Assembly (NCBI GenBank): GCA_965216695.1
Contig: OZ244212.1
Span: 2,976,001-3,040,000 of the forward strand
Direction: 5' to 3'
Source: G965216695 sp965216695
Lineage (GTDB): Bacteria; Pseudomonadota; Gammaproteobacteria; Pseudomonadales; Azotimanducaceae
DNA: 64,000 nucleotides
Below, one piece after another: positions 9,401 through 18,256 of the stretch; the stretch's first letter is position 1; the number at the start of each line of letters is the position of its first letter. The notes under the pieces are model-generated. The model was given only the letters and a program-made list of their open reading frames with translations. It searched no databases and was not told the origin of the DNA. Made by a program: the position numbers and the translations under genes.

Positions 9401-9836
9401 AGCGGTTCATCAGGTCCGACACTGCCGGTTGACCATTGTATGCGGGCCGCGTAATCACGACGGCCGCCGTCAGCGACTCATAGTCGCCGGTCATCTCGAT
9501 GCCTATAGCGCCGGTCGTGGCATCGCCCGATCCGGACACGAACGCGGGGCCGCCGCCGGGGGCGGACGCGTCTGTTCCGTTGATGCGCTGTAGCCACTGA
9601 ACCGTGTCAGCGGGCAATGTCTCTGCCGTTGGAATACCGATCGCCTCCTGCTGGCGCGCCAGCATGAATTCCTGGCGCACGAAGCGGCGCGCGAGTGAGT
9701 AGTTGTCTGCCGTTTTCGCAGTCGCGCTGGTACTCACGTAGGATGCATAGCTGACGCTCGCGAGACCCGCGAGCAGGCCCAGGATTGCGACCGAGATCAT
9801 GATCTCGATCAGTGTAAAGCCGGATTGACGGTTCAT
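9396..9836 (-). CDS. Type IV pilin-like / pseudopilin protein
   Basis: The N-terminus MNRQSG|FTLIEIMISVAILGLLAGLASVSY, read in parts, is a classic class III signal: a short basic leader, Gly before the cleavage site, Phe at +1 and Glu at +5, then a hydrophobic helix. It would be processed by the prepilin peptidase PilD. The rest (about 120 residues) is a small soluble domain, Gly/Ala-rich near the end. I chose ATG at 9836 because it gives a six-residue leader and has GGAAGGGG upstream; an ATG at 9875 is in frame. The gene stands alone with no other pilus genes nearby, so its role (minor pilin or type II secretion pseudopilin) is open. Confidence 0.8.
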   Translation of the reverse strand: MNRQSGFTLIEIMISVAILGLLAGLASVSYASYVSTSATAKTADNYSLARRFVRQEFMLARQQEAIGIPTAETLPADTVQWLQRINGTDASAPGGGPAFVSGSGDATTGAIGIEMTGDYESLTAAVVITRPAYNGQPAVSDLMNRS

Positions 9837-9985
9837 GCGGCGGTGTCCCCTTCCGTTCGCTTGATTGTTCGACATACGATAGTAGATTGACTGCAGCGGT
9901 CTGGGGCGCGAACGGGATCACCTTTGGTGGGTCTGCTGACAAGAGGTTAGACTTCTTTTTGAACTGATTCCTCGGAGGATGTGAC

Positions 9986-10174
9986 GTGGATGGCAAGCTG
10001 CTTGAAATTCTGGTCTGTCCCGTCACAAAGACCTCGCTGGTCTACAAAGCCGAGCAGGGTGAGCTGTGGTGCCGAGCCAGCGGGCTTGCGTACCCGGTGC
10101 GAGACGACATCCCAGTTATGCTGGAGCGCGAAGCGCGTGAGCTGACGGCGGAGGAGCGGGAGAGTCTCCGATGA
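9986..10174 (+). CDS. Trm112-like (YcaR/UPF0434) protein
   Basis: Sixty-two residues with LLEILVCPVTKTSLVY at the start and GLAYPVRDDIPVML later, the pattern of Trm112-type small proteins. In eukaryotes such proteins activate methyltransferases; the bacterial members are mostly uncharacterised. Only one of the usual zinc cysteines of the first pair remains (CPVTK) with one further Cys (LWCRA). The start is GTG at 9986 with GGAGGA at 9974-9979; an ATG at 9990 is out of frame. It lies 18 bases before a candidate promoter of folE2. Confidence 0.8.
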   Translation: MDGKLLEILVCPVTKTSLVYKAEQGELWCRASGLAYPVRDDIPVMLEREARELTAEERESLR

Positions 10175-10198
10175 ACCCTTGCGCCGGCGGGCTTGAGG

Positions 10199-10204
10199 TA
10201 CAAT
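10199..10204 (+). promoter_or_regulatory. Candidate -10 box upstream of folE2
   Basis: TACAAT lies 39 bases before the folE2 start codon. The -35 region is weak (CCCTTG at 10176-10181). The same CCCTTG...GGTACAAT arrangement, with shorter spacing, stands before glyA. I saw no convincing Zur operator, although folE2 genes are often zinc-regulated. Confidence 0.4.
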
Positions 10205-10243
10205 TTCGGTCGCACGAGTGACGGCACGAGTGAAGGACACAAC

Positions 10244-11206
10244 ATGAACAAGCCCGCGCTGGTGGGTAATTCCGGGCAGATCCGGGAGTTGCCCGACGTC
10301 GCCAGTTCCGAGCATCTGGAACCGCAGGCGACGCTGGACTGGGTCGGCATGGCGGGCATCCGCCAGCCGCTGATGCTGCGCGACGGAGACCGTGTCGCCC
10401 AGGTGCAGACCCGGGTGCAGGCCTACGTAGACCTCGCCGACCCGCTCGCGAAAGGCATTCACATGTCGCGGCTATATCTGATCCTGGATCAGCATGCGGA
10501 AACCCGGCCGCTGAGCACGGCGGGACTCAAGCTCATGCTGTTGTCCATGCTCGAGTCACATCGGGGATTGAGTTCGCGGGCGTTCGTGCAATTTGATTTC
10601 GACTACGTCGTGCGCCGCCAGGCGCTGGTTAGCGAGTTCTCTGGTTGGAACGCGTATCCTGCGATGATCCGCGGCGCGTTGATCGACGGCGAGCTCACTC
10701 TGGAGATATCGCTTTCGGTTCAGTATTCGTCCACGTGTCCGGCGTCCGCGGCGCTGGCACGCCAGCTCATCCAGCAGCAGTTTGAAAGTGATTTCGGCCC
10801 CTCCGGCCAGGTCGACGCGGCCGCGGTGCGCGACTGGCTCGGCACGGATCAGGGAATAGTCGCAACGCCGCACGCGCAGCGATCTACGGCGAAAGTCCTC
10901 GTTCGATTGAGCGAAGGGCTCGAAGAGTTTCCGTTAACTCATGTCGTTGACGCGGTGGAAGGCACGCTAAAGACGCCGGTGCAGACCGCGGTTAAGCGTG
11001 AGGACGAGCAGGAGTTTGCGCGTCTGAACGGTCAGAACCTGATGTTCATCGAGGATTCCGGGCGCAAGCTCAAGGGATTGCTGGACGACGACGCACGATT
11101 TGCCGATTTCTGGGTGCGTGTGGAGCACCACGAGAGCCTGCACGCACACGATGCGGTAGGTGTGTTCACGAAAGGCTGCCCCGGCGGCTACTTGCCGATA
11201 CCGTAA
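10244..11206 (+). CDS. folE2: GTP cyclohydrolase I type IB (FolE2)
   Basis: FolE2 converts GTP to 7,8-dihydroneopterin triphosphate, the first step of folate synthesis, and unlike FolE does not depend strictly on zinc. Recognised by DWVGMAGIRQPLMLRDG, YVDLADPLAKGIHMSRLYLIL, SVQYSSTCPASAALARQ (with the conserved Cys) and the ending VEHHESLHAHDAV. The protein has 320 residues from ATG at 10244; 17 upstream codons are in frame but include no good ribosome site. The next gene starts two bases after the stop, so the two are likely cotranscribed. Confidence 0.93.
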   Translation: MNKPALVGNSGQIRELPDVASSEHLEPQATLDWVGMAGIRQPLMLRDGDRVAQVQTRVQAYVDLADPLAKGIHMSRLYLILDQHAETRPLSTAGLKLMLLSMLESHRGLSSRAFVQFDFDYVVRRQALVSEFSGWNAYPAMIRGALIDGELTLEISLSVQYSSTCPASAALARQLIQQQFESDFGPSGQVDAAAVRDWLGTDQGIVATPHAQRSTAKVLVRLSEGLEEFPLTHVVDAVEGTLKTPVQTAVKREDEQEFARLNGQNLMFIEDSGRKLKGLLDDDARFADFWVRVEHHESLHAHDAVGVFTKGCPGGYLPIP

Positions 11207-11208
11207 AC

Positions 11209-12351
11209 GTGCCTTCGGACAGTGAACCGTTGCAGCGCGCGGCAATCACCGGCGTCGGCCTCTGGACGCCACCGCACCGTGTGTCGAACGCGGAACTGGT
11301 GGCCAGCTACAACGCGTACGCGGAGCGGTACAACACGGAGAATGCGTCTGCCATCGATCGGGGTGAACGGCAAGCGCTCGAACCCTCCAGTGAAGGATTC
11401 ATAGAGAAAGCGTCCGGAATCCGTAGCCGGTACGCCTACGTGAAGGACGGTATTCTGGACATCGATCGCATGCGTCCGAAGCTGCCGGTACGGGCGGACG
11501 ATGCGCTGTCGCACCAGGCTGAAATGGCGGTCCATGCCGCGCGCGACGCGTTGGCGGCCGCGGGTCGCGACGCTGCCGATGTGGACATGGTGATCGTCTC
11601 GTGTGCCTACACGGAACGCTCCTATCCGGCCATTGCGATAGAGGTCCAGCATGCGCTCGGCTGTGGCGGGTTCGGGTTCGATATGCTCGTGGCCTGCTCG
11701 GCGGCAACCTTCGCGCTGCAGCGTGCCGCCGATGCGGTAACGGCGGGTTCGGCGCGCTGCGCGCTCGTGATCAATCCTGAGCTGACCTCGCCCCAGGTCA
11801 ACTACCGGGATCGCGACAGTCACTTCATTTTCGGCGACGTCAGCACGGCGGTCGTCGTCGAGCGTGAACGCAACCGCGAGTCCGAGCATGCGTATCGCGT
11901 GCTCGGGTCCAAGGCGCAGACGCTGTACTCCAACAACATACGTTCCAACTTCGGCTACCTCTCCCATGTTGACGACAGCGACCCGTTCGCCGCCGATAAA
12001 CTGTTCCATCAGAATGGACGCAAGGTCTTCAAGGAGGTGTGTCCATTGGCTGCGGACCATCTCGAGAATCAGGTGGCATCACTTGGATTGGGCGTAGGGG
12101 ATGTGGCGCGTTGGTGGCTGCATCAGGCGAACGCAAACATGAATCAGCTGATAGCGCGCAAACTCCTAGGTACCGACCCGGACCCGCAACGGGCGCCCAC
12201 AGTGCTCGACGAGTACGCCAACACGGCGTCGGCAGGGTCGGTCATCGCGTTTGCGAAACATCACCAAGATCTGGTGGCCGGCGACGTGGGTGTGCTTTGT
12301 TCCTTTGGTGCGGGCTATTCGATCGGCAGCCTCGTGCTGCAGAAACTCTGA
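11209..12351 (+). CDS. Beta-ketoacyl-ACP synthase III family protein (PA3286-like)
   Basis: A thiolase-fold condensing enzyme of the FabH family. The active-site Cys lies in MLVACSAATFALQ (residue 163), with the His in WLHQANANMN and the Asn in YANTASAGSV. The insert AYAERYNTENASAIDRGE and the IEKASGIRSRY block match the long FabH-like proteins typified by Pseudomonas PA3286, which condenses medium-chain acyl-CoA with malonyl-ACP and can bypass FabH. That substrate assignment is inference from family resemblance. GTG start at 11209, 380 residues. It is placed tightly between folE2 and the CDF transporter gene. Confidence 0.87.
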   Translation: MPSDSEPLQRAAITGVGLWTPPHRVSNAELVASYNAYAERYNTENASAIDRGERQALEPSSEGFIEKASGIRSRYAYVKDGILDIDRMRPKLPVRADDALSHQAEMAVHAARDALAAAGRDAADVDMVIVSCAYTERSYPAIAIEVQHALGCGGFGFDMLVACSAATFALQRAADAVTAGSARCALVINPELTSPQVNYRDRDSHFIFGDVSTAVVVERERNRESEHAYRVLGSKAQTLYSNNIRSNFGYLSHVDDSDPFAADKLFHQNGRKVFKEVCPLAADHLENQVASLGLGVGDVARWWLHQANANMNQLIARKLLGTDPDPQRAPTVLDEYANTASAGSVIAFAKHHQDLVAGDVGVLCSFGAGYSIGSLVLQKL

Positions 12352-12354
12352 CCG

Positions 12355-13287
12355 GTGGCGGGTTCATCCAAAAAAGCGATATACGCGGCCCTCGTCGGTA
12401 ACGGCTTGATTGCCGTTACGAAGTTTATTGCGGCGTCCATCAGTGGCAGCTCGGCAATGCTCTCCGAAGGTATTCATTCGTGCGTAGACACCGGCAATCA
12501 GATATTGCTGCTCTACGGTCTGAAGCGTGCAGAACGACCGCCGAGCCCGTCGTTTCCATTCGGTCACGGCAAGGAGGTGTACTTCTGGAGTTTCGTCGTC
12601 GCAATGCTTGTTTTCGCATTGGGCGCAACGCTGTCTTTGTATCAGGGCTGGCAGCATCTTCAGCATCCGGCAGAGATCGACAATCTCTCGATAAACTATG
12701 TGGTCCTCGGCCTTGCGATCGTCTTCGAAGGCGGTGCGCTGTGGGTGGCAACGCGGGAGTTCAATCGCGCGCGCGGAACGATGCCGTTCTTCCGTGCGGT
12801 GCGCGACGCCAAGGATCCGAGCCTGTTCGTGGTGGTGTTCGAAGACAGCGCGGCAATGCTCGGCCTGCTGGTTGCGCTGTTTGGTCTCATGCTCTATCAG
12901 GTGACCGGCAATCCGGTTTTCGATGCGCTTGCGTCGATCACGATCGGAGTCATTCTCGCGATTACCGCCATCTGGTTGGCGTATGAGAGCAAGAGTTTGC
13001 TGATCGGCGAAGCCGCGCTTCCGGAAGTAACGGAACAGATCGAGGCGATTCTGCAATCGGATCCGCGGATAGTCGGAATCAACGAGGTTGCGACCCTGCA
13101 TATGGGGCCGAGTCACGTAATCGTAGCGATCAGCGTCGACTTCGCCGACGGCATCGATTCACGGGATCTGGAAAGCGCGGTCACGGAGATCAATCGTCAG
13201 GTGAAGGCAACCAGCACAGAGATTCGGCGAGTGTTCGTCGAGGCCGAGCGACACGGCGACCATTTCGCATCCGTCACCGGGCCCTGA
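12355..13287 (+). CDS. Cation diffusion facilitator (CDF) family transporter
   Basis: A membrane antiporter exporting divalent metal. Six hydrophobic segments occupy about residues 8-215, followed by a cytoplasmic ferredoxin-like C-terminal domain. Helix 2 carries SEGIHSCVDTGNQ, where H and D sit at the metal-site positions, and helix 5 carries FEDSAAMLG. The EGIHSxVDT and FEDSAA signatures mark the subfamily near SLC30A9 rather than YiiP, so metal specificity cannot be stated. GTG start at 12355, three bases after the previous stop. It ends three bases before the stop of the convergent mscS-type gene. Confidence 0.88.
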   Translation: MAGSSKKAIYAALVGNGLIAVTKFIAASISGSSAMLSEGIHSCVDTGNQILLLYGLKRAERPPSPSFPFGHGKEVYFWSFVVAMLVFALGATLSLYQGWQHLQHPAEIDNLSINYVVLGLAIVFEGGALWVATREFNRARGTMPFFRAVRDAKDPSLFVVVFEDSAAMLGLLVALFGLMLYQVTGNPVFDALASITIGVILAITAIWLAYESKSLLIGEAALPEVTEQIEAILQSDPRIVGINEVATLHMGPSHVIVAISVDFADGIDSRDLESAVTEINRQVKATSTEIRRVFVEAERHGDHFASVTGP

Positions 13288-13290
13288 CGA

Positions 13291-14475
13291 CTACGACCGG
13301 TCCGGCATCTCCTTGATGTACAGATCCTGCTTGGTGTACGGAATCTCTATGCCGGCTTCTGCGAACGCTTTGTAGATCGACATCAGAAGCTCATGCCGGA
13401 TTCGTCCCCGCAATTCCGGTTTGTCGATCCAGCCAAGCACTTCGAAGTCCAGGCTGGACGCGCCGAAGGCGCGCAGGCGGACGCGGGGGGCCGGATCATC
13501 TGTCACGCCCTCGTGAGCCTGAATCACCTGCATCAGAACCTCGCACACGTGATCTACATCAGATCCGTAGGCGGCGCCCACCGCGCAACGGATGCGCAGT
13601 TTCTCCCAGGGGCCGCCGCTTTCGTTGACAATCTTGGCGTTACCGATCACGGCGTTGGGCACGGTAATCTCGACGTCGTCACGGGTAAGAATGCGCGTGC
13701 TGCGAATGCCTATATGGGTAACACGTCCGCGCTCGCCGGTGTCCAGATTAATGTAGTCGCCAAGGCTGTACGGCGAATCGGCGACGATGAAGAAACCCGA
13801 GAATAGATTGGCGAGCGTGTCCTTGGCCGCGAAGCCCACCGCGATGCCGACGATTCCCGCCGATGCCAGCCAGCCCACCGGGTTGATGCCCCAGATCATC
13901 AGCAGGCAATAGCTCGCGAGCAGGATGATGAACACTTTGGCAATCAGATCGAACAGTGGAATGGTGCGCTCTTCGATGATCTCGTAGCGATGCGCGTTGT
14001 TGCCGAGCGCGTGCAGAAGATCCCCCGAGATGGACAGCGTCGCGCGCATCCAGCTCAGAATGATGAACGAAAGCAGAAGATTGATCAGCCAGTTCGTTGG
14101 AAAAGGAAACTGGGCGAATTTTACGGCCAGCGTCAGTCCGAACAGGAAAATCGTTGCGAAGATCGGCTTGCGAATTTTCGCGATGATCGCGTTGTCTATG
14201 TCGGTCTGTGTTCGGGAGGCGAGCTGCGTGAAGCTCTTAACAAACACCGTGCGGACGATCAGCGCAGCGAGGTAGAAAATCGCGGCGATGACGATTGCGC
14301 CGATCACCGGGTACTGCGCCACCGTCTCCCAATAAGGGTGCACCGACTCGGGCAGCCAGTCGGCAAAGTCGGGTAGCTTGTCTGCGACCGGGTCTACGGA
14401 GATGTCATCGCTGTTGTCGGTTGTGCCGGATTCTGGCTTGGAGTCCGCGCCGGTAGCGGCGGTGGGTGGGATCAT
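13291..14475 (-). CDS. Small-conductance mechanosensitive channel (MscS family)
   Basis: An osmotic safety valve of the inner membrane. After a polar N-terminal stretch come four or five hydrophobic segments. The pore helix region GWLASAGIVGIAVGFAAKDTLANLFSGFF is recognisable (read here in parts), followed by the beta domain with GDYINLDTGERGRVTHIGIRSTRI and the C-terminal alpha/beta domain. Residues ending IEIPYTKQDLYI are typical. I chose the ATG at 14475, giving 394 residues; the frame stays open to 14604 over a region that overlaps the divergent lipoprotein gene and looks non-coding on this strand. Confidence 0.9.
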   Translation of the reverse strand: MIPPTAATGADSKPESGTTDNSDDISVDPVADKLPDFADWLPESVHPYWETVAQYPVIGAIVIAAIFYLAALIVRTVFVKSFTQLASRTQTDIDNAIIAKIRKPIFATIFLFGLTLAVKFAQFPFPTNWLINLLLSFIILSWMRATLSISGDLLHALGNNAHRYEIIEERTIPLFDLIAKVFIILLASYCLLMIWGINPVGWLASAGIVGIAVGFAAKDTLANLFSGFFIVADSPYSLGDYINLDTGERGRVTHIGIRSTRILTRDDVEITVPNAVIGNAKIVNESGGPWEKLRIRCAVGAAYGSDVDHVCEVLMQVIQAHEGVTDDPAPRVRLRAFGASSLDFEVLGWIDKPELRGRIRHELLMSIYKAFAEAGIEIPYTKQDLYIKEMPDRS

Positions 14476-14532
14476 AGTTGTTGTGTCGTGAGCCGAGTCG
14501 TGGAATGGTAACAAAAGGCCATTGGCCACAAA

Positions 14533-15162
14533 ATGGGAACCCTTCGGATACCAAACATGCAGGGAAGTATCTTCGTGAACACAAGCACCAAAAAGCGAAG
14601 CCATGCACCGGTACGCCCGCGTTCAACGTTCGGGTTCGTGCCTGTACTTCTGCTTGCTGCGCTTGCCTTCGTTACTGGTTGCGATGTATCACAACCCACC
14701 GCCACGCTCGCGGAAATCGACTGGAGCCAGGGTGAATTGCCAGACTCCGTGACTACGCGGGTTGACGACGAGTACGGAACGGTCATTGAGGTCGCTGGCA
14801 AGGTTCCGCGTAGCGGTCCGGGGTCGCTCGAGTTGTTCGCGGTCAACGAACCGGGCATCCCAGGAGTAGCAACGACCTACTGGTTGGAAGGCAGCCTCAG
14901 CTATGAGGATGTGCCGGACCATGCCTATCTGGAGATGTGGAGCACGTTTCCGGACGGCAGAAGCTACTTCTCCAGAACGCTTGCCGACAAGGGGCCGCTC
15001 GGCAAAATCGAAGGCGACTCGTCGTGGCGCGTGTTCAGAGTACCGTTCTCACTCGGCAATGCGGCAAAGGATCCGCATTATCGGCCTGTGCGGATCACCT
15101 TTGGAATTCGCTCGCCGGGCGGCACGGTGTCGATCGGAGCGGTGCAGCTCAAGCATTACTAG
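14533..15162 (+). CDS. Predicted lipoprotein, function unknown
   Basis: The signal region PVLLLAALAFVTGC has a lipobox (VTGC), so the mature protein would start at Cys near residue 50 and be lipid-anchored. The mature part of about 160 residues has SLSYEDVPDHAYLEMWSTFPDG and ends in a run of beta strands (PVRITFGIRSPGGTVSIGAVQLK), which resembles a jelly-roll carbohydrate-binding type domain; I do not recognise a named family. The start is uncertain: ATG 14533 or 14557 or GTG 14572 are all in frame, and the last would give a more normal signal length. Divergent from the mscS-type gene. Confidence 0.7.
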   Translation: MGTLRIPNMQGSIFVNTSTKKRSHAPVRPRSTFGFVPVLLLAALAFVTGCDVSQPTATLAEIDWSQGELPDSVTTRVDDEYGTVIEVAGKVPRSGPGSLELFAVNEPGIPGVATTYWLEGSLSYEDVPDHAYLEMWSTFPDGRSYFSRTLADKGPLGKIEGDSSWRVFRVPFSLGNAAKDPHYRPVRITFGIRSPGGTVSIGAVQLKHY

Positions 15163-15181
15163 CGAGCGGTCTCAGTTGGTT

Positions 15182-15198
15182 GCCGGTTTATAACCGGC
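15182..15198. terminator. Short hairpin between lipoprotein gene and tRNA-Leu
   Basis: GCCGGTT (15182-15188) and AACCGGC (15192-15198) form a perfect 7-bp stem with loop TAT. It lies just 3' of the minus-strand tRNA gene and downstream of the + strand lipoprotein gene. There is no T-run, so it is only a possible bidirectional terminator. Confidence 0.35.
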
Positions 15199-15210
15199 CG
15201 CTCTGAAGAT

Positions 15211-15297
15211 TGGTGCCCAGGAGAGGACTTGAACCTCCACCTACTTGCGTAGACATGGACCTGAACCATGCGCGTCTACCAATTCCGCCACCTGGGC
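15211..15297 (-). tRNA. tRNA-Leu (anticodon CAG)
   Basis: On the minus strand the sequence begins GCCCAGG and ends CCTGGGC plus encoded CCA, forming a perfect 7-bp acceptor stem. The D-arm region reads GCGGAATTGGTAGACGC, the anticodon stem is CATGG/CCATG around the loop TTCAGGT (anticodon CAG), a long class II variable arm follows, and the T arm contains GGTTCAAGTCC. It reads CUG codons. A tRNA-Leu gene next to rnr is also found in Pseudomonas. Confidence 0.97.
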
Positions 15298-15428
15298 TCT
15301 ACGGTGCGTTCCAAATTTCGGCGCGTTGGTGACACGCCGCGATGGCCTGGCAGCGCGAGCGTGGTACCGTACGCGCCGACCTGCCCCGAAGGGGCCGCAA
15401 ATGTACTGAATGGCTGTTCGCGTTGTCA

Positions 15429-17516
15429 ATGAAAGTGGGCCTCACCTCCAAACAGGTGCTTGATGTTCTCGGCGCTGCCGCCGGGCCGTTGTCGTGGCCG
15501 GAGATGCTGCGAGCACTCGATGTGCGTGATGGTTCCGGCAGACGGGTGCTGCGGCGGTTGTTAAAGGGTTTGCAGCGCAACGGACAGGTGGCGTTGGACC
15601 GCTCGGGTGGCTATCAGCTTGCCGGCGACGAGCAGCGGGGCGTACTGGAGCAACGGTTCAACGAATTGACCTTCGCCGGCACGCCGGTCGCCGCTGATCG
15701 GCGTGGCCGGCTGCGCGCGGGTGACGACGTGGTGGCGCGGATTGTTGGCGGCGAAGCGCGCGTGCTGGACGTGCTGGTGCCGTCGCCGCGTCCGGTCATT
15801 GGCGAGCTGGTGCTCCAGAGCCGGTATCCGTTCGTGCAGGCCATCTCCGGCGACTTCAAAGGGCGCGTCAGCCTCGATGAGCCACCGGCAATTGGCGATC
15901 ACGGCGATACGGTGCAGGTGCGTATCACCGGGGACGACCGGCGGGGTCTGACCGGTGTAGTGGTTGGGGTTGTGGCCGACGGTGGCGGGGTTGCGCAAGC
16001 GTCCGTGGCGATGCTCGCAAGTCACGAAGTACCCACAGAGTTCCCCGAGGACGTGCTCGGCGAAGCAGCCGCGTATCCGGCGTCGGTGCAGGCCTCGGAA
16101 CACGCTGGACATCGTGATCTGCGGGCGCTACCGCTGGTGACCATTGATGGCGAAAGCGCCAAGGACTTCGACGATGCCGTGTTTGCGGAACCGTCCGGAG
16201 CCGGCCACCGGCTGGTGGTCGCCATCGCCGATGTCGCGGAGTACGTGGGCGAAGGCAGTGCGTTGGATCGGGAAGCACGCCAGCGCGGCAATTCCGTGTA
16301 TCTGCCAGATCGCGTCATTCCAATGCTGCCGGAGACGCTATCTAACGGACTCTGTTCGCTGCGTCCGGAATCCGACCGCCTTGCGCTCGTGTGCGATATG
16401 CATCTGGATGGTAGTGGGGAGGTGCGCGAGTCTGACTTCTATCAGGCGGTCATTCGCTCGAGCCGTCGTCTGACGTACACAGAAGTTGCAGCCTTCCGCG
16501 CGGGTGACGGTGGAGCACCCGCCGATCTGGACGATGACGTAACGGCCTCTTTGAACCACCTGTACGAGGTGTTTCGGCTGTTGCGCACTGCGCGGGAAAA
16601 CCGCGGAGCGCTCGATTTCTCTGGGCGTGAGGCGGTTGTGGAGGTTGACGGGAACGAAGTGGTGGGCGTTGCGCCGGTGGTGCGCAACGACGCGCACCGA
16701 CTGATCGAAGAAGCGATGATTGCCGCAAACGTCTGCGCAGCGGAATTCATCGAGAAGGCCAAGCGCCACACCCTGTATCGTGTGCATGAAGCGCCGAGCG
16801 GTGAGAAGTTGACGCAATTGCGCCAGGCGCTGGCAATGGCAGGAACGCCGCTGCGGGCGCGTACGGTGAGTCCCGGTGCGGTGCAGGATGCCCTCACCCG
16901 GATTCAGCAGGGCAGACGTTCGTGGATTCTGGAAGCCCTGGTACTCAGATCGCTCACGCAGGCGGTGTATCAGCCGGAAAACAAAGGGCATTTCGGTCTG
17001 GCACTGTCCCGCTACGTGCATTTCACATCGCCCATCCGGCGCTACGCAGATCTGGTGGTGCACCGCGAAATCAAGCGCATTCTTGCGGGGAGTGGCGCGC
17101 GTGCGGGACTCGATGCGTTGTTGGCAACCGGCGAACACGTATCGATGACGGAACGGCGCGCAGACGAGGTCTCCTGGGGTGTGGATGCTTGGTTGAAGTG
17201 TCTGCTGCTCGCGGACCGCGTGGGCCAGACGTTCGACGGTGTGATAGCGGGCGTCACGGAGTTTGGGTTGTTTGTGGAGTTAGCAGACTTCTACGTGCAG
17301 GGGCTGGTGCACGTATCGGAACTGGGTGAGGACTATTACCAGTTTCATCCGGAGTCGATGCAGCTGGTCGGCGAACGGTCGGGACACGCGTTCCAACTGG
17401 GCGACGACATCTCGGTGCAACTGGTGGAAGTTCTGCCTGCCCAAGGCAAGCTTACACTTGTGCCCGACGGACCTGCACCGCGCCGAAAACGGTCTCGTAA
17501 GCGTACGGGCCGATGA
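15429..17516 (+). CDS. rnr: Ribonuclease R
   Basis: RNase R is a processive 3'-5' exoribonuclease that degrades structured RNA, including defective mRNAs in trans-translation. Order of parts: an N-terminal winged helix (about 1-70), cold-shock domains, the RNB catalytic domain with the metal-binding Asp cluster in TIDGESAKDFDDAVF, then an S1 domain and a short basic tail RRKRSRKRTGR. The tail is much shorter than the long Lys-rich extension of the E. coli enzyme, giving 695 residues. I chose ATG 15429; the frame is open from 15342. The stop overlaps the rlmB start by four bases. Confidence 0.95.
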   Translation: MKVGLTSKQVLDVLGAAAGPLSWPEMLRALDVRDGSGRRVLRRLLKGLQRNGQVALDRSGGYQLAGDEQRGVLEQRFNELTFAGTPVAADRRGRLRAGDDVVARIVGGEARVLDVLVPSPRPVIGELVLQSRYPFVQAISGDFKGRVSLDEPPAIGDHGDTVQVRITGDDRRGLTGVVVGVVADGGGVAQASVAMLASHEVPTEFPEDVLGEAAAYPASVQASEHAGHRDLRALPLVTIDGESAKDFDDAVFAEPSGAGHRLVVAIADVAEYVGEGSALDREARQRGNSVYLPDRVIPMLPETLSNGLCSLRPESDRLALVCDMHLDGSGEVRESDFYQAVIRSSRRLTYTEVAAFRAGDGGAPADLDDDVTASLNHLYEVFRLLRTARENRGALDFSGREAVVEVDGNEVVGVAPVVRNDAHRLIEEAMIAANVCAAEFIEKAKRHTLYRVHEAPSGEKLTQLRQALAMAGTPLRARTVSPGAVQDALTRIQQGRRSWILEALVLRSLTQAVYQPENKGHFGLALSRYVHFTSPIRRYADLVVHREIKRILAGSGARAGLDALLATGEHVSMTERRADEVSWGVDAWLKCLLLADRVGQTFDGVIAGVTEFGLFVELADFYVQGLVHVSELGEDYYQFHPESMQLVGERSGHAFQLGDDISVQLVEVLPAQGKLTLVPDGPAPRRKRSRKRTGR

Positions 17517-18241
17517 GCCGCGCGGCTGGTATTCACGCGGTGGAGGCGGTACTGCGTGAACATCCGGAGCGCGCGCGCTGCCTCTACGTTCAGCAAGGAC
17601 TGCGTAACGAACGAATCGGACGCCTTGTAGCGCTTGCCCGAGAGTCTGGCGTGCGGGTTCAAAAGTCGGATCGGCAGTGGCTCGATGCGCGCACACGGGT
17701 GGCGCACCAGGGGATCATGCTGGATGTGCACGACCTGACGCTAACGAGCGAACGCGAGTTTGAACAGCGCTTCGAACAGGTGACCGGCCCCGTGTTGATG
17801 CTGCTGCTCGAGAACGTTACCGACCCGCGCAATCTCGGCGCATGTCTTCGCAGCGCTGCGGCGGCGGGCGTGCACGCCGTGCTGGTGCCCCGGCGCGGCG
17901 GGGCTCCGGTGAACGAGCTCGCGCTGAAGACGGCTGCTGGCGCCGCCGAACACCTACTGATTGTGGAGGTGGCGAACGTGGCGCGCCGGTTGAAGTGGCT
18001 TGCGGACCGCGGGGTTTGGATCGTGGGTGCTGCTTTGACGGCGCCGGCAGCCTGGCACGAAGCGGATCTGACCGGACCCACCGCGATTGTCGTCGGCGGC
18101 GAAGCCGATGGGCTGAAACCGCTGACGCTCAAGCACTGCGATCAACTGGTGCAGATTCCGATGGCGGGTGCGGTTCAGAGCCTCAACGTCTCGGTGGCCA
18201 CCGGCATTCTGCTGTTCGAAGCAAAACGCCAGCGGGATTGA
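17513..18241 (+). CDS. rlmB: 23S rRNA (Gm2251) 2'-O-methyltransferase RlmB
   Basis: A SPOUT-class methyltransferase acting on G2251 in the ribosomal P-loop. The N-terminal substrate domain begins AAGIHAVEAVL, and the knotted catalytic domain shows NVTDPRNLGACLRSAAAAG, VGGEADGL and IPMAGAVQSLNVSVATGI, the three family motifs. Length 242 residues. ATGA overlap with rnr indicates translational coupling. A promoter for rpsF lies immediately downstream. Confidence 0.95.
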   Translation: MSRAAGIHAVEAVLREHPERARCLYVQQGLRNERIGRLVALARESGVRVQKSDRQWLDARTRVAHQGIMLDVHDLTLTSEREFEQRFEQVTGPVLMLLLENVTDPRNLGACLRSAAAAGVHAVLVPRRGGAPVNELALKTAAGAAEHLLIVEVANVARRLKWLADRGVWIVGAALTAPAAWHEADLTGPTAIVVGGEADGLKPLTLKHCDQLVQIPMAGAVQSLNVSVATGILLFEAKRQRD

Positions 18242-18256
18242 GCCGACCAACTACGG

